A stretch of 64,000 bases of DNA from Akkermansiaceae bacterium UBA7331 (GTDB taxonomy: Bacteria; Verrucomicrobiota; Verrucomicrobiia; Verrucomicrobiales; Akkermansiaceae): contig DKPP01000007.1 in assembly GCA_002471255.1 (NCBI GenBank), positions 124,001-188,000 of the forward strand, read 5' to 3'. Under the pieces are notes generated by a model, which saw only the letters and a program-made list of their open reading frames with translations, was not told where the DNA came from and did no database searches. Of this stretch, positions 35,170-43,159 are shown piece after piece. The position numbers and the translations under genes are program-made. The stretch's first letter is position 1. Each line of letters opens with the position of its first letter.

Positions 35170-35625
35170 TTATTCTTTTGGGAAAGAATTTTCCATAACG
35201 TCAGCATAAACAGTGGCTGTATCAACAGCTACTGATTCGATGTTACGCATCAACTGAGCAAACTGTGTGTCGTTTAACTCTAATCCTTCTACTACGAAAG
35301 ATTGGCGATAATAAACATAACCACTCGTAGCATCTAATTGGAAAGCTCCAGCTGTTTGATCTGAATTCAATTCATTTAGGATTACGCTCACTTCCACTCT
35401 ATTATGCTCAGGCACATGAGTGGCAAAAAGAACATCAATAACTAAAGTCAATGGTTTTTCAGTGGCAGTGTACAAAAAGCTAACAGGAGTAACAACATCG
35501 TATGGGATGTAGGCAATACCCGTTCTTTTTGATGGAGCATCCGTTGAAGAAATCACTTCAATATCTTCACCACGTTTTCTCAACACGGCATAGACCCGAT
35601 CCAAAAGCATTTCAGTTGCTTGCAT
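35170..35625 (-). CDS. YbjN-like protein
   Basis: The 151-residue soluble protein resembles the YbjN / type III chaperone-like fold. It has an alternating beta region with RVEVSVILNELNSD, then GAFQLDATSGYVYYRQSF (the usual position of the Gly-x-Phe and the strand carrying Tyr-Tyr-Arg), and a C-terminal helix with an acidic, Ala-rich stretch. The fold is adaptable and often binds other proteins. Function is unknown. It lies upstream of the adaptor gene on the same strand and may share its transcript. Confidence 0.55.
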   Translation of the reverse strand: MQATEMLLDRVYAVLRKRGEDIEVISSTDAPSKRTGIAYIPYDVVTPVSFLYTATEKPLTLVIDVLFATHVPEHNRVEVSVILNELNSDQTAGAFQLDATSGYVYYRQSFVVEGLELNDTQFAQLMRNIESVAVDTATVYADVMENSFPKE

Positions 35626-35751
35626 AATGAAAATTAGTTCAATTCACCAGAAAATCATTTTATCCGCGATAAAAGGTATTTCCTGCTTTCGTTAGTAAGA
35701 CTAATGACGATTGATTACATAGTCAAGCTTGCTCACCCAAACATAATGAAA

Positions 35752-35783
35752 AAGAGCGGCATCTTATACAAGATACCGCTCTT
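35752..35783 (-). terminator. terminator after purB
   Basis: A 14-bp stem with one mismatch (aagagcggcatctt against its near complement, 4-base loop) is followed on the minus strand by a T run. It lies 20 bases after the purB stop. Confidence 0.85.
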
Positions 35784-35802
35784 AAAAACAAAAAAGCTAT
35801 AT

Positions 35803-37227
35803 TTATAAAATATCGCCAGGCTGATAAGAGGCAGCTTCAGGATAACGAGTTGCATAGTCGTTAACCATGTTCAAGAAGGCTTCAACTTGAGCATTTGCCA
35901 TGCCGGTATCGGAAGAGTTTTGGTCAAAAATCTCTTGAAGCTCAGCGCGGTTAAGACCTAAGCGCTCATCATTACCCAAACGATCAAGAAGGTCGTTTTG
36001 AGAAATCTTACCGGCTCTCAAATCATTAGAAACAGCTACGGCGTGCTCTTTGATCACCTCATGAGCTGTTTCACGACCAACACCACGTTTCACGGCAGCC
36101 ATCAAAATGGTGGTTGTCATCAAGAATGGTAGATAACGATTCAACTCAGATTCAATAACAGGCTCATAAACGCCCATTTGATTTAAAATCGTCAAGAAAG
36201 TCTCGAATAAGCCGTCAGCAGCATAGAATGAATCAGGCATAACCACACGACGAACTACGGAGCAAGACACGTCGCCTTCATTCCATTGTTCACCGGCCAA
36301 ACCTGCAATCATAGCTAAATAGCCTTTTAAAATCACATGGAAGCCATTCACACGTTCACAGGAACGAGCGTTCATTTTGTGAGGCATGGCACTAGAGCCG
36401 GTTTGCCCCTTAGCGAAACCTTCGGTAGCCAATTCATGACCAGCCATCAAACGAAGAGTCTTAGCGAAAGAAGAGCAAGCGGAGGTCAATTCAACCAATC
36501 CGGAAACAACTGAGAAATCTAAAGAACGTGGGTACACTTGACCGACATTCATCCATTTTGAAGGAATACCTAAATGTTGGCAAATACGATCTTCTAATGC
36601 AATCACGCTTTGTGCATCTTTACCAAAAAGGGATAATTGATCTAGCTGAGTACCTACAGCGCCTTTAAGACCACGCACGCTATAACGCTCCATGATTGAT
36701 ACCCATGAACCAAGACCGTGAACTAATTCTTCACCAAACATGGCGACACGCTTACCCATCGTGGTGGTTTGAGCGGCTACGTTGTGAGTTCTACCGGCAA
36801 TATTAATATCTTTCCACTCAAGAGCCAAGCGAGCCAAACCGGCTAACACGGCAACTGCCTTGTTTCTGATAAGCTCAAGAGACTTCCAAACTTGCAATTG
36901 CTCAACGTTTTCAGTCAAGTCACGAGAAGTCATGCCTTTATGAATGTGCTCACAGCCTGCTAAGTCACAAAATTCTTCAATACGAGCCTTTACGTCATGA
37001 CGAGTAATACGCTCACGAGCATCAATAGCCGGTAAGTTCACCTGATCTTTAACGCCTTCATAAGCTTCGATTACACCGTCAGGAATATCTAAGCCTAAAT
37101 CTTTTTGGCCTTTCATTACAGCAATCCAGAACTCTCGTTCAAGCACGATTCGCCCTTCTGCGGACCAAATGGATTTCATTGCCGAGGAGGCATATCGTTC
37201 AGCTAATACGTTAGGAATTACGCTCAT
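35803..37227 (-). CDS. purB: adenylosuccinate lyase
   Basis: PurB acts twice in purine synthesis, releasing fumarate from SAICAR and adenylosuccinate. The fumarase-superfamily signature is SSAMPHKMNARSCERVNGF (about residue 279). The conserved catalytic His lies in RTHNVAAQTTTMGKR (about 141), and the SRDLTENV segment is present. At 474 residues it is of usual length. It stands alone with its own terminator; purE lies 14 kb away. Confidence 0.93.
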   Translation of the reverse strand: MSVIPNVLAERYASSAMKSIWSAEGRIVLEREFWIAVMKGQKDLGLDIPDGVIEAYEGVKDQVNLPAIDARERITRHDVKARIEEFCDLAGCEHIHKGMTSRDLTENVEQLQVWKSLELIRNKAVAVLAGLARLALEWKDINIAGRTHNVAAQTTTMGKRVAMFGEELVHGLGSWVSIMERYSVRGLKGAVGTQLDQLSLFGKDAQSVIALEDRICQHLGIPSKWMNVGQVYPRSLDFSVVSGLVELTSACSSFAKTLRLMAGHELATEGFAKGQTGSSAMPHKMNARSCERVNGFHVILKGYLAMIAGLAGEQWNEGDVSCSVVRRVVMPDSFYAADGLFETFLTILNQMGVYEPVIESELNRYLPFLMTTTILMAAVKRGVGRETAHEVIKEHAVAVSNDLRAGKISQNDLLDRLGNDERLGLNRAELQEIFDQNSSDTGMANAQVEAFLNMVNDYATRYPEAASYQPGDIL

Positions 37228-37370
37228 AAAATAATTTGCTTAGGTTAAAAACCAATCTAAGTTTACTGCCCTATCATCCAAATATCAACCCCACTTGCAA
37301 GCATAATCTAATGACAATTTTACACAATAAATCCAATCGAGTAAATTTATCTTATCAACTACGCATAGCT

Positions 37371-37389
37371 GAGAGTATTAAAAATACTC
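37371..37389. promoter_or_regulatory. inverted repeat upstream of the small HTH gene
   Basis: Arms gagtatt (37373-37379) and aatactc (37383-37389) are separated by three A residues. The spot is about 95 bases before the HTH-protein start, within a 255-base gap otherwise without visible genes. It could be an operator or chance in AT-rich DNA. Confidence 0.25.
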
Positions 37390-37482
37390 AATTACTAACT
37401 ATGTCATATATTATCATGCTCAATTGAAAACTAAGAAGCAAATTTACTTGTTATCAAACTCACAAAATCGCTATATGAATAT

Positions 37483-37860
37483 ATGGAAATTGGTGTCGAG
37501 GAGATTAAAAACTGGCTTAAAAAACACAATCTAAGTAGAGCTTGGCTAGGAGAACAATGCTGGGTGCAAAAAAAGACTGTTGATGGTTGGTTATCTTCCG
37601 GCAAAAACATACCGGACAGCAAACTCGACAAAATCATTAAATTGATGGAAACATACCATCGATTGAATGAGGACCCTATTCCTTATGAAATTCCATCCGG
37701 ATTTGAAAAAATCATTATGGAAAAGGTAAGACCCATGGCCGATCGGGCGGAAGAATTATCACATGCAGCGGAACAGCTCAAACAATCGGCAGATCAACTC
37801 AATAGAGATATCAATAAATTTGTAATCGAAGCCATCGATACCTATCTGCATCATCAATAA
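37483..37860 (+). CDS. small HTH protein with C-terminal coiled coil
   Basis: The 125-residue protein begins with a compact helix-turn-helix of XRE-like type: EEIKNWLKKHNLSRAWLG, then WVQKKTVDGWLSSGKNIP, the usual Trp-containing recognition region. The second half is a probable coiled coil (RAEELSHAAEQLKQSADQL). Such proteins bind DNA as dimers. No neighbour indicates what it controls; purB is divergent and tdh convergent. A short inverted repeat upstream is a possible self-operator. Confidence 0.65.
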   Translation: MEIGVEEIKNWLKKHNLSRAWLGEQCWVQKKTVDGWLSSGKNIPDSKLDKIIKLMETYHRLNEDPIPYEIPSGFEKIIMEKVRPMADRAEELSHAAEQLKQSADQLNRDINKFVIEAIDTYLHHQ

Positions 37861-37890
37861 ATCATTTTCCTCACTTATCTTATCAAGAAG

Positions 37891-37925
37891 AAAGCCCACA
37901 GTACCTATTTGGCACCGTGGGCTTT
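37891..37925. terminator. shared terminator for the HTH gene and tdh
   Basis: A perfect 9-bp stem (aaagcccac with its complement) encloses a 17-base loop, with T-rich flanks on both sides. It lies between two convergent genes. Confidence 0.75.
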
Positions 37926-37946
37926 ATCATTATTATCTTTCTTGTA

Positions 37947-38978
37947 TTAAACCGTCCAATCCAATACAACTTTACCGGATTGTCCGGTAGCCATAGCTTC
38001 AAAGCCTTTGGCAAATTCCGTATAGGGGAGACGGTGAGTAATCACGGAGCTAACGTCCATACCACCACGAACGATTTTGCTCATTTTGTGCCATGTTTCA
38101 AACATTTCACGACCGTAAATTCCCTTTAACATTAAACCTTTAAAAATCACTTTATCCCAATCGATAGCAACTTTTTCAGGGAAAATACCTAACAAGGAAA
38201 CTTTGGCACCGTTAACAGTGTTTTCCAAAATATCGTTTAAACCTGATGGATTACCACTCATTTCCAAACCAACATCAAAGCCCTCGTTCATGTCCAATTC
38301 GTTTTTCCAAACGTCGGCAACCTTTTCGCGAGTAACATTGATCGTGCGAGTCGCACCTAACTTGGCGGCAAGCTCAAGACGGAAGTCATTCACATCGGTA
38401 ATCACGATGTTCTTTGCGCCTGCATGCTTACAAACGGCAGCAGCCATACATCCGATTACACCGGCACCGGTAATCAATACGTCTTCACCTACTAAATCCC
38501 AAGACAAGGCCGTATGCACAGCGTTACCCAACGGATCAAAAATAGAAGCAATCTCCATAGGAATATCATGGGAGATCTTATAAACATTTTCCTGAGGAAT
38601 GCTTAAGTATTCAGCAAAACATCCGGGACGATTCACACCTACACCTAAAGTGTTAGGGCAAAGATGGCGTCTGCCTGCCTTACAATTACGACAAGTACCA
38701 CAAACGATGTGGCCTTCACCGGAAACTACATCACCCGGCTTATAACCTGTTACAGCACTACCTACGGACTCTACCACGCCGCAAAACTCGTGACCAACAT
38801 GCATTCCTACAGGAATGGTGCGCTCTGCCCATGCATCCCATTTCCAGATATGTAAATCGGTACCACAAATGGCTGTTTTATGAATTTTGACTAAGACGTC
38901 ATTAGGGCCAACCTCAGGCATCGGAACATCCAAAAGTTCCAAACCAGGACCGGCATGCGTTTTCACGAGTGCTTTCAT
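37947..38978 (-). CDS. tdh: L-threonine 3-dehydrogenase
   Basis: This zinc-dependent medium-chain dehydrogenase oxidises threonine to 2-amino-3-ketobutyrate. Motifs are the catalytic zinc Cys and His in ICGTDLHIWKWD (about residue 37) and GHEFCGVVESVG. Structural-zinc cysteines lie in CGTCRNCKAGRRHLC, and NAD binding in LITGAGVIGCMAA (about 168). Length is 343, as in E. coli Tdh (341). The partner lyase gene kbl is not adjacent. Confidence 0.92.
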   Translation of the reverse strand: MKALVKTHAGPGLELLDVPMPEVGPNDVLVKIHKTAICGTDLHIWKWDAWAERTIPVGMHVGHEFCGVVESVGSAVTGYKPGDVVSGEGHIVCGTCRNCKAGRRHLCPNTLGVGVNRPGCFAEYLSIPQENVYKISHDIPMEIASIFDPLGNAVHTALSWDLVGEDVLITGAGVIGCMAAAVCKHAGAKNIVITDVNDFRLELAAKLGATRTINVTREKVADVWKNELDMNEGFDVGLEMSGNPSGLNDILENTVNGAKVSLLGIFPEKVAIDWDKVIFKGLMLKGIYGREMFETWHKMSKIVRGGMDVSSVITHRLPYTEFAKGFEAMATGQSGKVVLDWTV

Positions 38979-39182
38979 GTGTGTATTGATGTCTTTTTCT
39001 TAACCATGTTTCAAGTCAAAATAACGAGTAGGTCAAATTTGACGGCATCAAGTGAACATTTTGCACGAAATGAGCTCTTAATAATCGTGACAATCTTGAA
39101 AAAGAACTATTTTAATCTTCCTTTTAATAATATGAAGGAGTAATATTTAGACTTCTCAATTAAGAACAACTAGAATTGAATT

Positions 39183-40844
39183 ATGGCACAATCGTTTTTA
39201 CCCAAACTCTTCGAGCACCCGTATGATATTGACACGAAGTACTCAAAGAGCGTCGCCTATTTTTCCATGGAGTATGCAATTGATAACTCCTTTAAAATTT
39301 ATTCCGGCGGTTTAGGTTATCTCTCAGGCTCGCATATGCGTAGCGCTCATGACTTACGCCAAAACCTTGTCGGTATCGGAATTTTGTGGAGTTATGGATA
39401 TTATAACCAAATTCGCGCCGAAGACGGCACGATGGCTACTCAATTTATTCGCAAAAATTATCCATTCCTTGAGGACCACAATATTAAATTCCTCATTCAC
39501 GTATGTGGTGCACCTGTTTGGGTGAAAGCATATTTCTTACGTCCGGAAACCTTTGGTACGGCTCCTATGTTCTTCCTCTCCACCGATATTGAGGAGAATG
39601 ATGAACAAAGTCGCAACATTTCAAGACGTTTATACGATTCCAATGACTCAACTCGCTTAGCTCAATACGTATTATTAGGTAAAGGTGGTGCGAGATTATT
39701 TGATGAATTAGGCATCGAACCTGAAATATACCACCTAAACGAAGCACACGGATTGGCAGCAGCTTTCCATATGTTAGCCAAGACAGGAAGCGTCGAAGAA
39801 GTGCGCAAACGTTTTGTATTCACAACACACACACCGGAAGAAGCAGGTAATGAAAAGATGGACATCCATCACATGAATACTTTCTCCTTCTTTGATGGCT
39901 TATCCATCGAACAAGTACGTGAAGCAACCGGTTTCCACGAAGATGTATTCAATTACACCCTAGCGGCACTCAGGCTTTCTCATAAAGCCAATGGCGTATC
40001 AAAGTTACATGGTGAAGTTTCACGCGAAATGTGGAAGAATTATGAAGGGATTTGCCCGATTATTTCCATCACCAACGCTCAAAATGCTAAATACTGGCAA
40101 GATGAAGAATTGGCTGAAGCCTATAAACGCAAAGATAAAGCTGCCTTCATCCGCCGTAAAAAGGCATTGAAAAAAGAATTATTCCGAATTGTAGGCGAGC
40201 AAACAGGTCGAGTATTTGATCCAAATTGCCTAACTATCGTATGGGCTAGACGTTTTGCCGAATATAAGCGCCCGGCTCTCATCACTCAAAACCCAACATG
40301 TTTTGAGCGTATGCTAGAAAGGACCAATCAACCGGTACAATTCATTTGGGCAGGTAAACCATATCCAACTGATCACCGCGCTATTGAGATCTTCAATTAT
40401 CTGAACGAATTAACTGCTAAATACCCGCGTTCCGCCGTATTAGTCGGCTACGAAATGGGCTTAAGTCGTTATTTGAAAAATGGCTCGGATATTTGGTTGA
40501 ATAATCCTGTAGTCACTCGTGAAGCATCAGGAACATCCGGCATGTCAGCTGCGATGAATGGCTCGGTATCTATTTCTACCAATGATGGTTGGATCTGCGA
40601 GTTTGCTAAGAATGAAGAAAATTGCTTCGTCATTCCGGAAGCAGCTAGTTCCTTATCTGCTGAAGCTCGAGATCGCTCAGATAGAGATAATTTCTATAAT
40701 ATTCTCAACGAACACGTTTTACCGCTCTACTACGGTGATAACGACAAATGGATGGATGTCGTCTTTAATGCAATGCATGATATCATTCCTGAGTTCGACT
40801 CGAATCGCATGGCCGATCAATATTATACCGAATTATATAACTAA
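39183..40844 (+). CDS. GT35-family glucan phosphorylase homologue lacking the PLP lysine
   Basis: The 553-residue protein aligns with the short alpha-glucan phosphorylases: VAYFSMEYAI, YSGGLGYLSG, FTTHTPEEAG with the conserved His216, and RRFAEYKRP. In true phosphorylases the segment EASGTxxMK carries the lysine that binds pyridoxal phosphate. Here it reads EASGTSGMSAAMNG with Ser455 (codon tca) at that place. Without the cofactor it should not work as a standard phosphorylase. It may be a glycosyltransferase or regulator of glycogen metabolism, and I recall Bacteroidota homologues with a similar change. No other glycogen genes are near. Confidence 0.75.
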   Translation: MAQSFLPKLFEHPYDIDTKYSKSVAYFSMEYAIDNSFKIYSGGLGYLSGSHMRSAHDLRQNLVGIGILWSYGYYNQIRAEDGTMATQFIRKNYPFLEDHNIKFLIHVCGAPVWVKAYFLRPETFGTAPMFFLSTDIEENDEQSRNISRRLYDSNDSTRLAQYVLLGKGGARLFDELGIEPEIYHLNEAHGLAAAFHMLAKTGSVEEVRKRFVFTTHTPEEAGNEKMDIHHMNTFSFFDGLSIEQVREATGFHEDVFNYTLAALRLSHKANGVSKLHGEVSREMWKNYEGICPIISITNAQNAKYWQDEELAEAYKRKDKAAFIRRKKALKKELFRIVGEQTGRVFDPNCLTIVWARRFAEYKRPALITQNPTCFERMLERTNQPVQFIWAGKPYPTDHRAIEIFNYLNELTAKYPRSAVLVGYEMGLSRYLKNGSDIWLNNPVVTREASGTSGMSAAMNGSVSISTNDGWICEFAKNEENCFVIPEAASSLSAEARDRSDRDNFYNILNEHVLPLYYGDNDKWMDVVFNAMHDIIPEFDSNRMADQYYTELYN

Positions 40845-40875
40845 TATAATCAATAAGATATCACCATTCTTAACC

Positions 40876-40907
40876 AAAAAGGACTACTTTTTAAGTAGTC
40901 CTTTTTT
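40876..40907 (+). terminator. terminator after the GT35 gene
   Basis: A 9-bp stem (ggactactt and complement) is extended by flanking A/T pairs, with a 3-base loop and a run of six T residues. It lies 32 bases after the stop. Confidence 0.9.
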
Positions 40908-40951
40908 ATAGATGCCTATAAGAATTACATAATATCCAAAAAAGCAAATTT

Positions 40952-41497
40952 ATGATTATCATTATCACGGGCTCTTCGCACACAGGTAAAACATGTCTAG
41001 CTCAAAAATTACTTGAAAAAAATAGTTACCCCTATCTTTCTATCGATCACCTCAAAATGGGACTAATTCGAAGTGGTTACACAAATTTAACGCCGGTAGA
41101 AGATGACAAGCTAACAAAATATCTTTGGCCCATTGTTCGTGAAATCATCAAAACAGCGATTGAGAACAGGCAAAATCTTATCGTCGAAGGTTGCCATATT
41201 CCCTATGATTTTAGCAACGATTTGACTGATAACTATCTTGCCCAAATTCAATACATTAACTTAATTTTTAGCAAACGTTATATAGAGGACAATTACAACC
41301 AAATCATTTCGTTCCAAAATAGTATAGAGAAGCGCTTATCTGATGAATATACTCAAGAAGAAATGATTAGAGAAAACCTACTGAGACTTGATTCAAGCCA
41401 CAAATACGGTTGTCCATATACTTTAATCGATAATGGAAATTATTATAATTTACCCATTGATGATCAGTGTAAAAGCACTTCCCAACAAACAAAATAA
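40952..41497 (+). CDS. P-loop kinase-like ATPase
   Basis: The 181-residue protein opens with a Walker A motif (IIITGSSHTGKTCLA, about residues 3-17) and continues with SIDHLKMGLIRSG, IVEGCHIPYDF and a charged helical lid. This layout is like adenylate-kinase-type small-molecule kinases and zeta-toxin-like proteins. No antitoxin-like partner adjoins it. The sequence is AT-rich relative to its neighbours. The substrate is unknown; the nucleotide-binding role is clear from the motif. Confidence 0.65.
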   Translation: MIIIITGSSHTGKTCLAQKLLEKNSYPYLSIDHLKMGLIRSGYTNLTPVEDDKLTKYLWPIVREIIKTAIENRQNLIVEGCHIPYDFSNDLTDNYLAQIQYINLIFSKRYIEDNYNQIISFQNSIEKRLSDEYTQEEMIRENLLRLDSSHKYGCPYTLIDNGNYYNLPIDDQCKSTSQQTK

Positions 41498-41523
41498 CAC
41501 ATAGTTAAAGGCTCCTACTTGAT

Positions 41524-42405
41524 TTATTCGTTTAAATCGAGTGCTTGAGCTCGCATTTGAGCTGCCGAAGTCAGCCATTGAGCAAGATTATCTTTTTCAT
41601 CAGATACAATCATGCTCTCCAAATGATTCAATTGATTTTTCAATTCCGATAAGCAAGTCAACATTGCTTCTTTATTTTCAAGAAGGATCTCAGACCACAT
41701 ATTGGGCTCACCCATAGCAACACGAGTCGTATCACGGAAGCCACCTGCAGCTAATTTTCCCAACAAATCAATATTTTGCCCCGTTAAAGCGGTATTAACG
41801 CATAAAGAAGCCATAGCATGAGGCAAATGGGAAATTCTAGCGACCATAGAATCATGCTCAAATGCATCTAAACACAACGTTATCCCACCTAGAGACTGCC
41901 AAAAATTAGCTAAATTTTCTACCGATTGCTCGCTAGCTTGTTCATTATTGGTTAATACACAGGTTGCTCCCGTAAACAATTCAGGATCTGCATACTCCAT
42001 CCCTTGATGTTCCGATCCCGCCATAGGATGAGAACCGATAAATGTAATACCATGAGCAGAAAAAAATGAGCCTATTGATTCATGTACAAACCCCTTTACT
42101 GAGCCTACGTCGGTCACTGTGGCATCCGATTTGATGCAAGAAAACAGACTTTCGGATAATCCTTGCATTACTCCGACAGGAGTAGCCAAAACAATTAAAT
42201 CGGCGTCCTTAACCGAAGAAATCAAATCGGTCGATGCCATGATATGAGGATCAAATGCTAGAGCTATATCTAAAGCATGTTGTCTACGTCCCCATAGTTT
42301 CACCGTAACATCAGGTAAATACTTACGTATAGCCAATGCTAATGAACCGCCCAATAATCCCGGGCCAAAAATAGAAATAGTCTTATAAGATTGATTATAA
42401 ATCAT
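41524..42405 (-). CDS. tyrA: prephenate dehydrogenase
   Basis: TyrA converts prephenate to 4-hydroxyphenylpyruvate on the way to tyrosine. The NAD-binding motif is SIFGPGLLGGSLAL (about residue 12). The family block FIGSHPMAGSEHQGMEYAD lies near residue 118, and a catalytic His is in ISHLPHAMAS (about 192). The length of 293 matches monofunctional enzymes without chorismate mutase or ACT domains. It lies downstream of a lipoprotein gene and is separated from it by a hairpin. Confidence 0.9.
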   Translation of the reverse strand: MIYNQSYKTISIFGPGLLGGSLALAIRKYLPDVTVKLWGRRQHALDIALAFDPHIMASTDLISSVKDADLIVLATPVGVMQGLSESLFSCIKSDATVTDVGSVKGFVHESIGSFFSAHGITFIGSHPMAGSEHQGMEYADPELFTGATCVLTNNEQASEQSVENLANFWQSLGGITLCLDAFEHDSMVARISHLPHAMASLCVNTALTGQNIDLLGKLAAGGFRDTTRVAMGEPNMWSEILLENKEAMLTCLSELKNQLNHLESMIVSDEKDNLAQWLTSAAQMRAQALDLNE

Positions 42406-42424
42406 AAAACTGAGCGTTAATAAA

Positions 42425-42456
42425 ACGCTCCATAAACCTCATGATTTATGGAGCGT
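42425..42456 (-). terminator. terminator between lipoprotein gene and tyrA
   Basis: A perfect 12-bp stem (acgctccataaa with its complement, 8-base loop) is followed on the minus strand by a short T run. It lies 26 bases after the lipoprotein stop. Confidence 0.65.
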
Positions 42457-42482
42457 AAAAAATCATATATAAAAATCTAACA

Positions 42483-43034
42483 TTAAGGCACTCTAAACTT
42501 CTTCACCTCATTAGGGAAGTTGGTATCACGTAAAATGGTACCGGAAGGATAAGGAGTGTTATCTTTTCTAGAAATACGAATCTTCTTCGTTTTATCGTAT
42601 GGGCTCAACACGATGGTTGGGTCATTTGTCGGTACGGCTACCGGAATTACATCTCCTGCCGGTTTAGGGGCAACAACCGTATTGTTGTTTGGCAAAACAG
42701 GCAAAGTATTCGGATTAGCTACAGGATTAGGTGTAGGTGTGACCTGATTGAACGTGCCACCATTATTTGCAATGTTAGGCTGTGTCGGTGCAGGATTTTG
42801 CAATAAGTTTTGAATAGTACCGCCAGAAGTGTTGTTTGGAGTCGGGTTAAATTCACTGCCTTGTGGCTGTTGGCCTTCCTGCATAAAATTTTGCATAAGG
42901 GCATTGTTGTTCACGGCCGCGCCGGGTGTAGTAACAGTCATCAAAGGGCGATCAACTACTCGATCGTCCTGACAGGACACCATTACCAAGGTCAACACTG
43001 AGGAGCACACTCCGGTTAATATCTTTCCTTTCAT
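42483..43034 (-). CDS. hypothetical Asn/Pro-rich lipoprotein
   Basis: The 183-residue protein has a lipoprotein signal (lipobox ending VSC, Cys21) and a long low-complexity middle rich in Asn, Pro, Thr and Gln (about residues 25-130). A short folded-looking end follows (IVLSPYDKTKKIRISRKD, then PYPSGTILRD). I do not recognise a family. The C-terminal phrase about GTILRDTNFPNEVKKF suggests a small beta domain. The ATG at 43034 gives the signal peptide; a TTG two codons earlier is less likely. Confidence 0.6.
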   Translation of the reverse strand: MKGKILTGVCSSVLTLVMVSCQDDRVVDRPLMTVTTPGAAVNNNALMQNFMQEGQQPQGSEFNPTPNNTSGGTIQNLLQNPAPTQPNIANNGGTFNQVTPTPNPVANPNTLPVLPNNNTVVAPKPAGDVIPVAVPTNDPTIVLSPYDKTKKIRISRKDNTPYPSGTILRDTNFPNEVKKFRVP

Positions 43035-43159
43035 AAACAAACTCTTTAGGATTAACTCTGCTAATGTCTATCGTAAAGAGCTTATTGCACATGTCAACAT
43101 CAAAGCCCTTCATTATTTGTTCTTTTATATCTTATGCTATGTGATACAATAACCCCCAC

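Noticed and set aside
38203..38583. 126-codon open frame on the plus strand within tdh
   Set aside because: Antisense shadow of the dehydrogenase gene; low-complexity Ser/Thr translation.
40952..41497. Zeta-type toxin of a toxin-antitoxin pair
   Set aside because: A P-loop is present but no small antitoxin-like gene adjoins it, and the preceding terminator isolates it.
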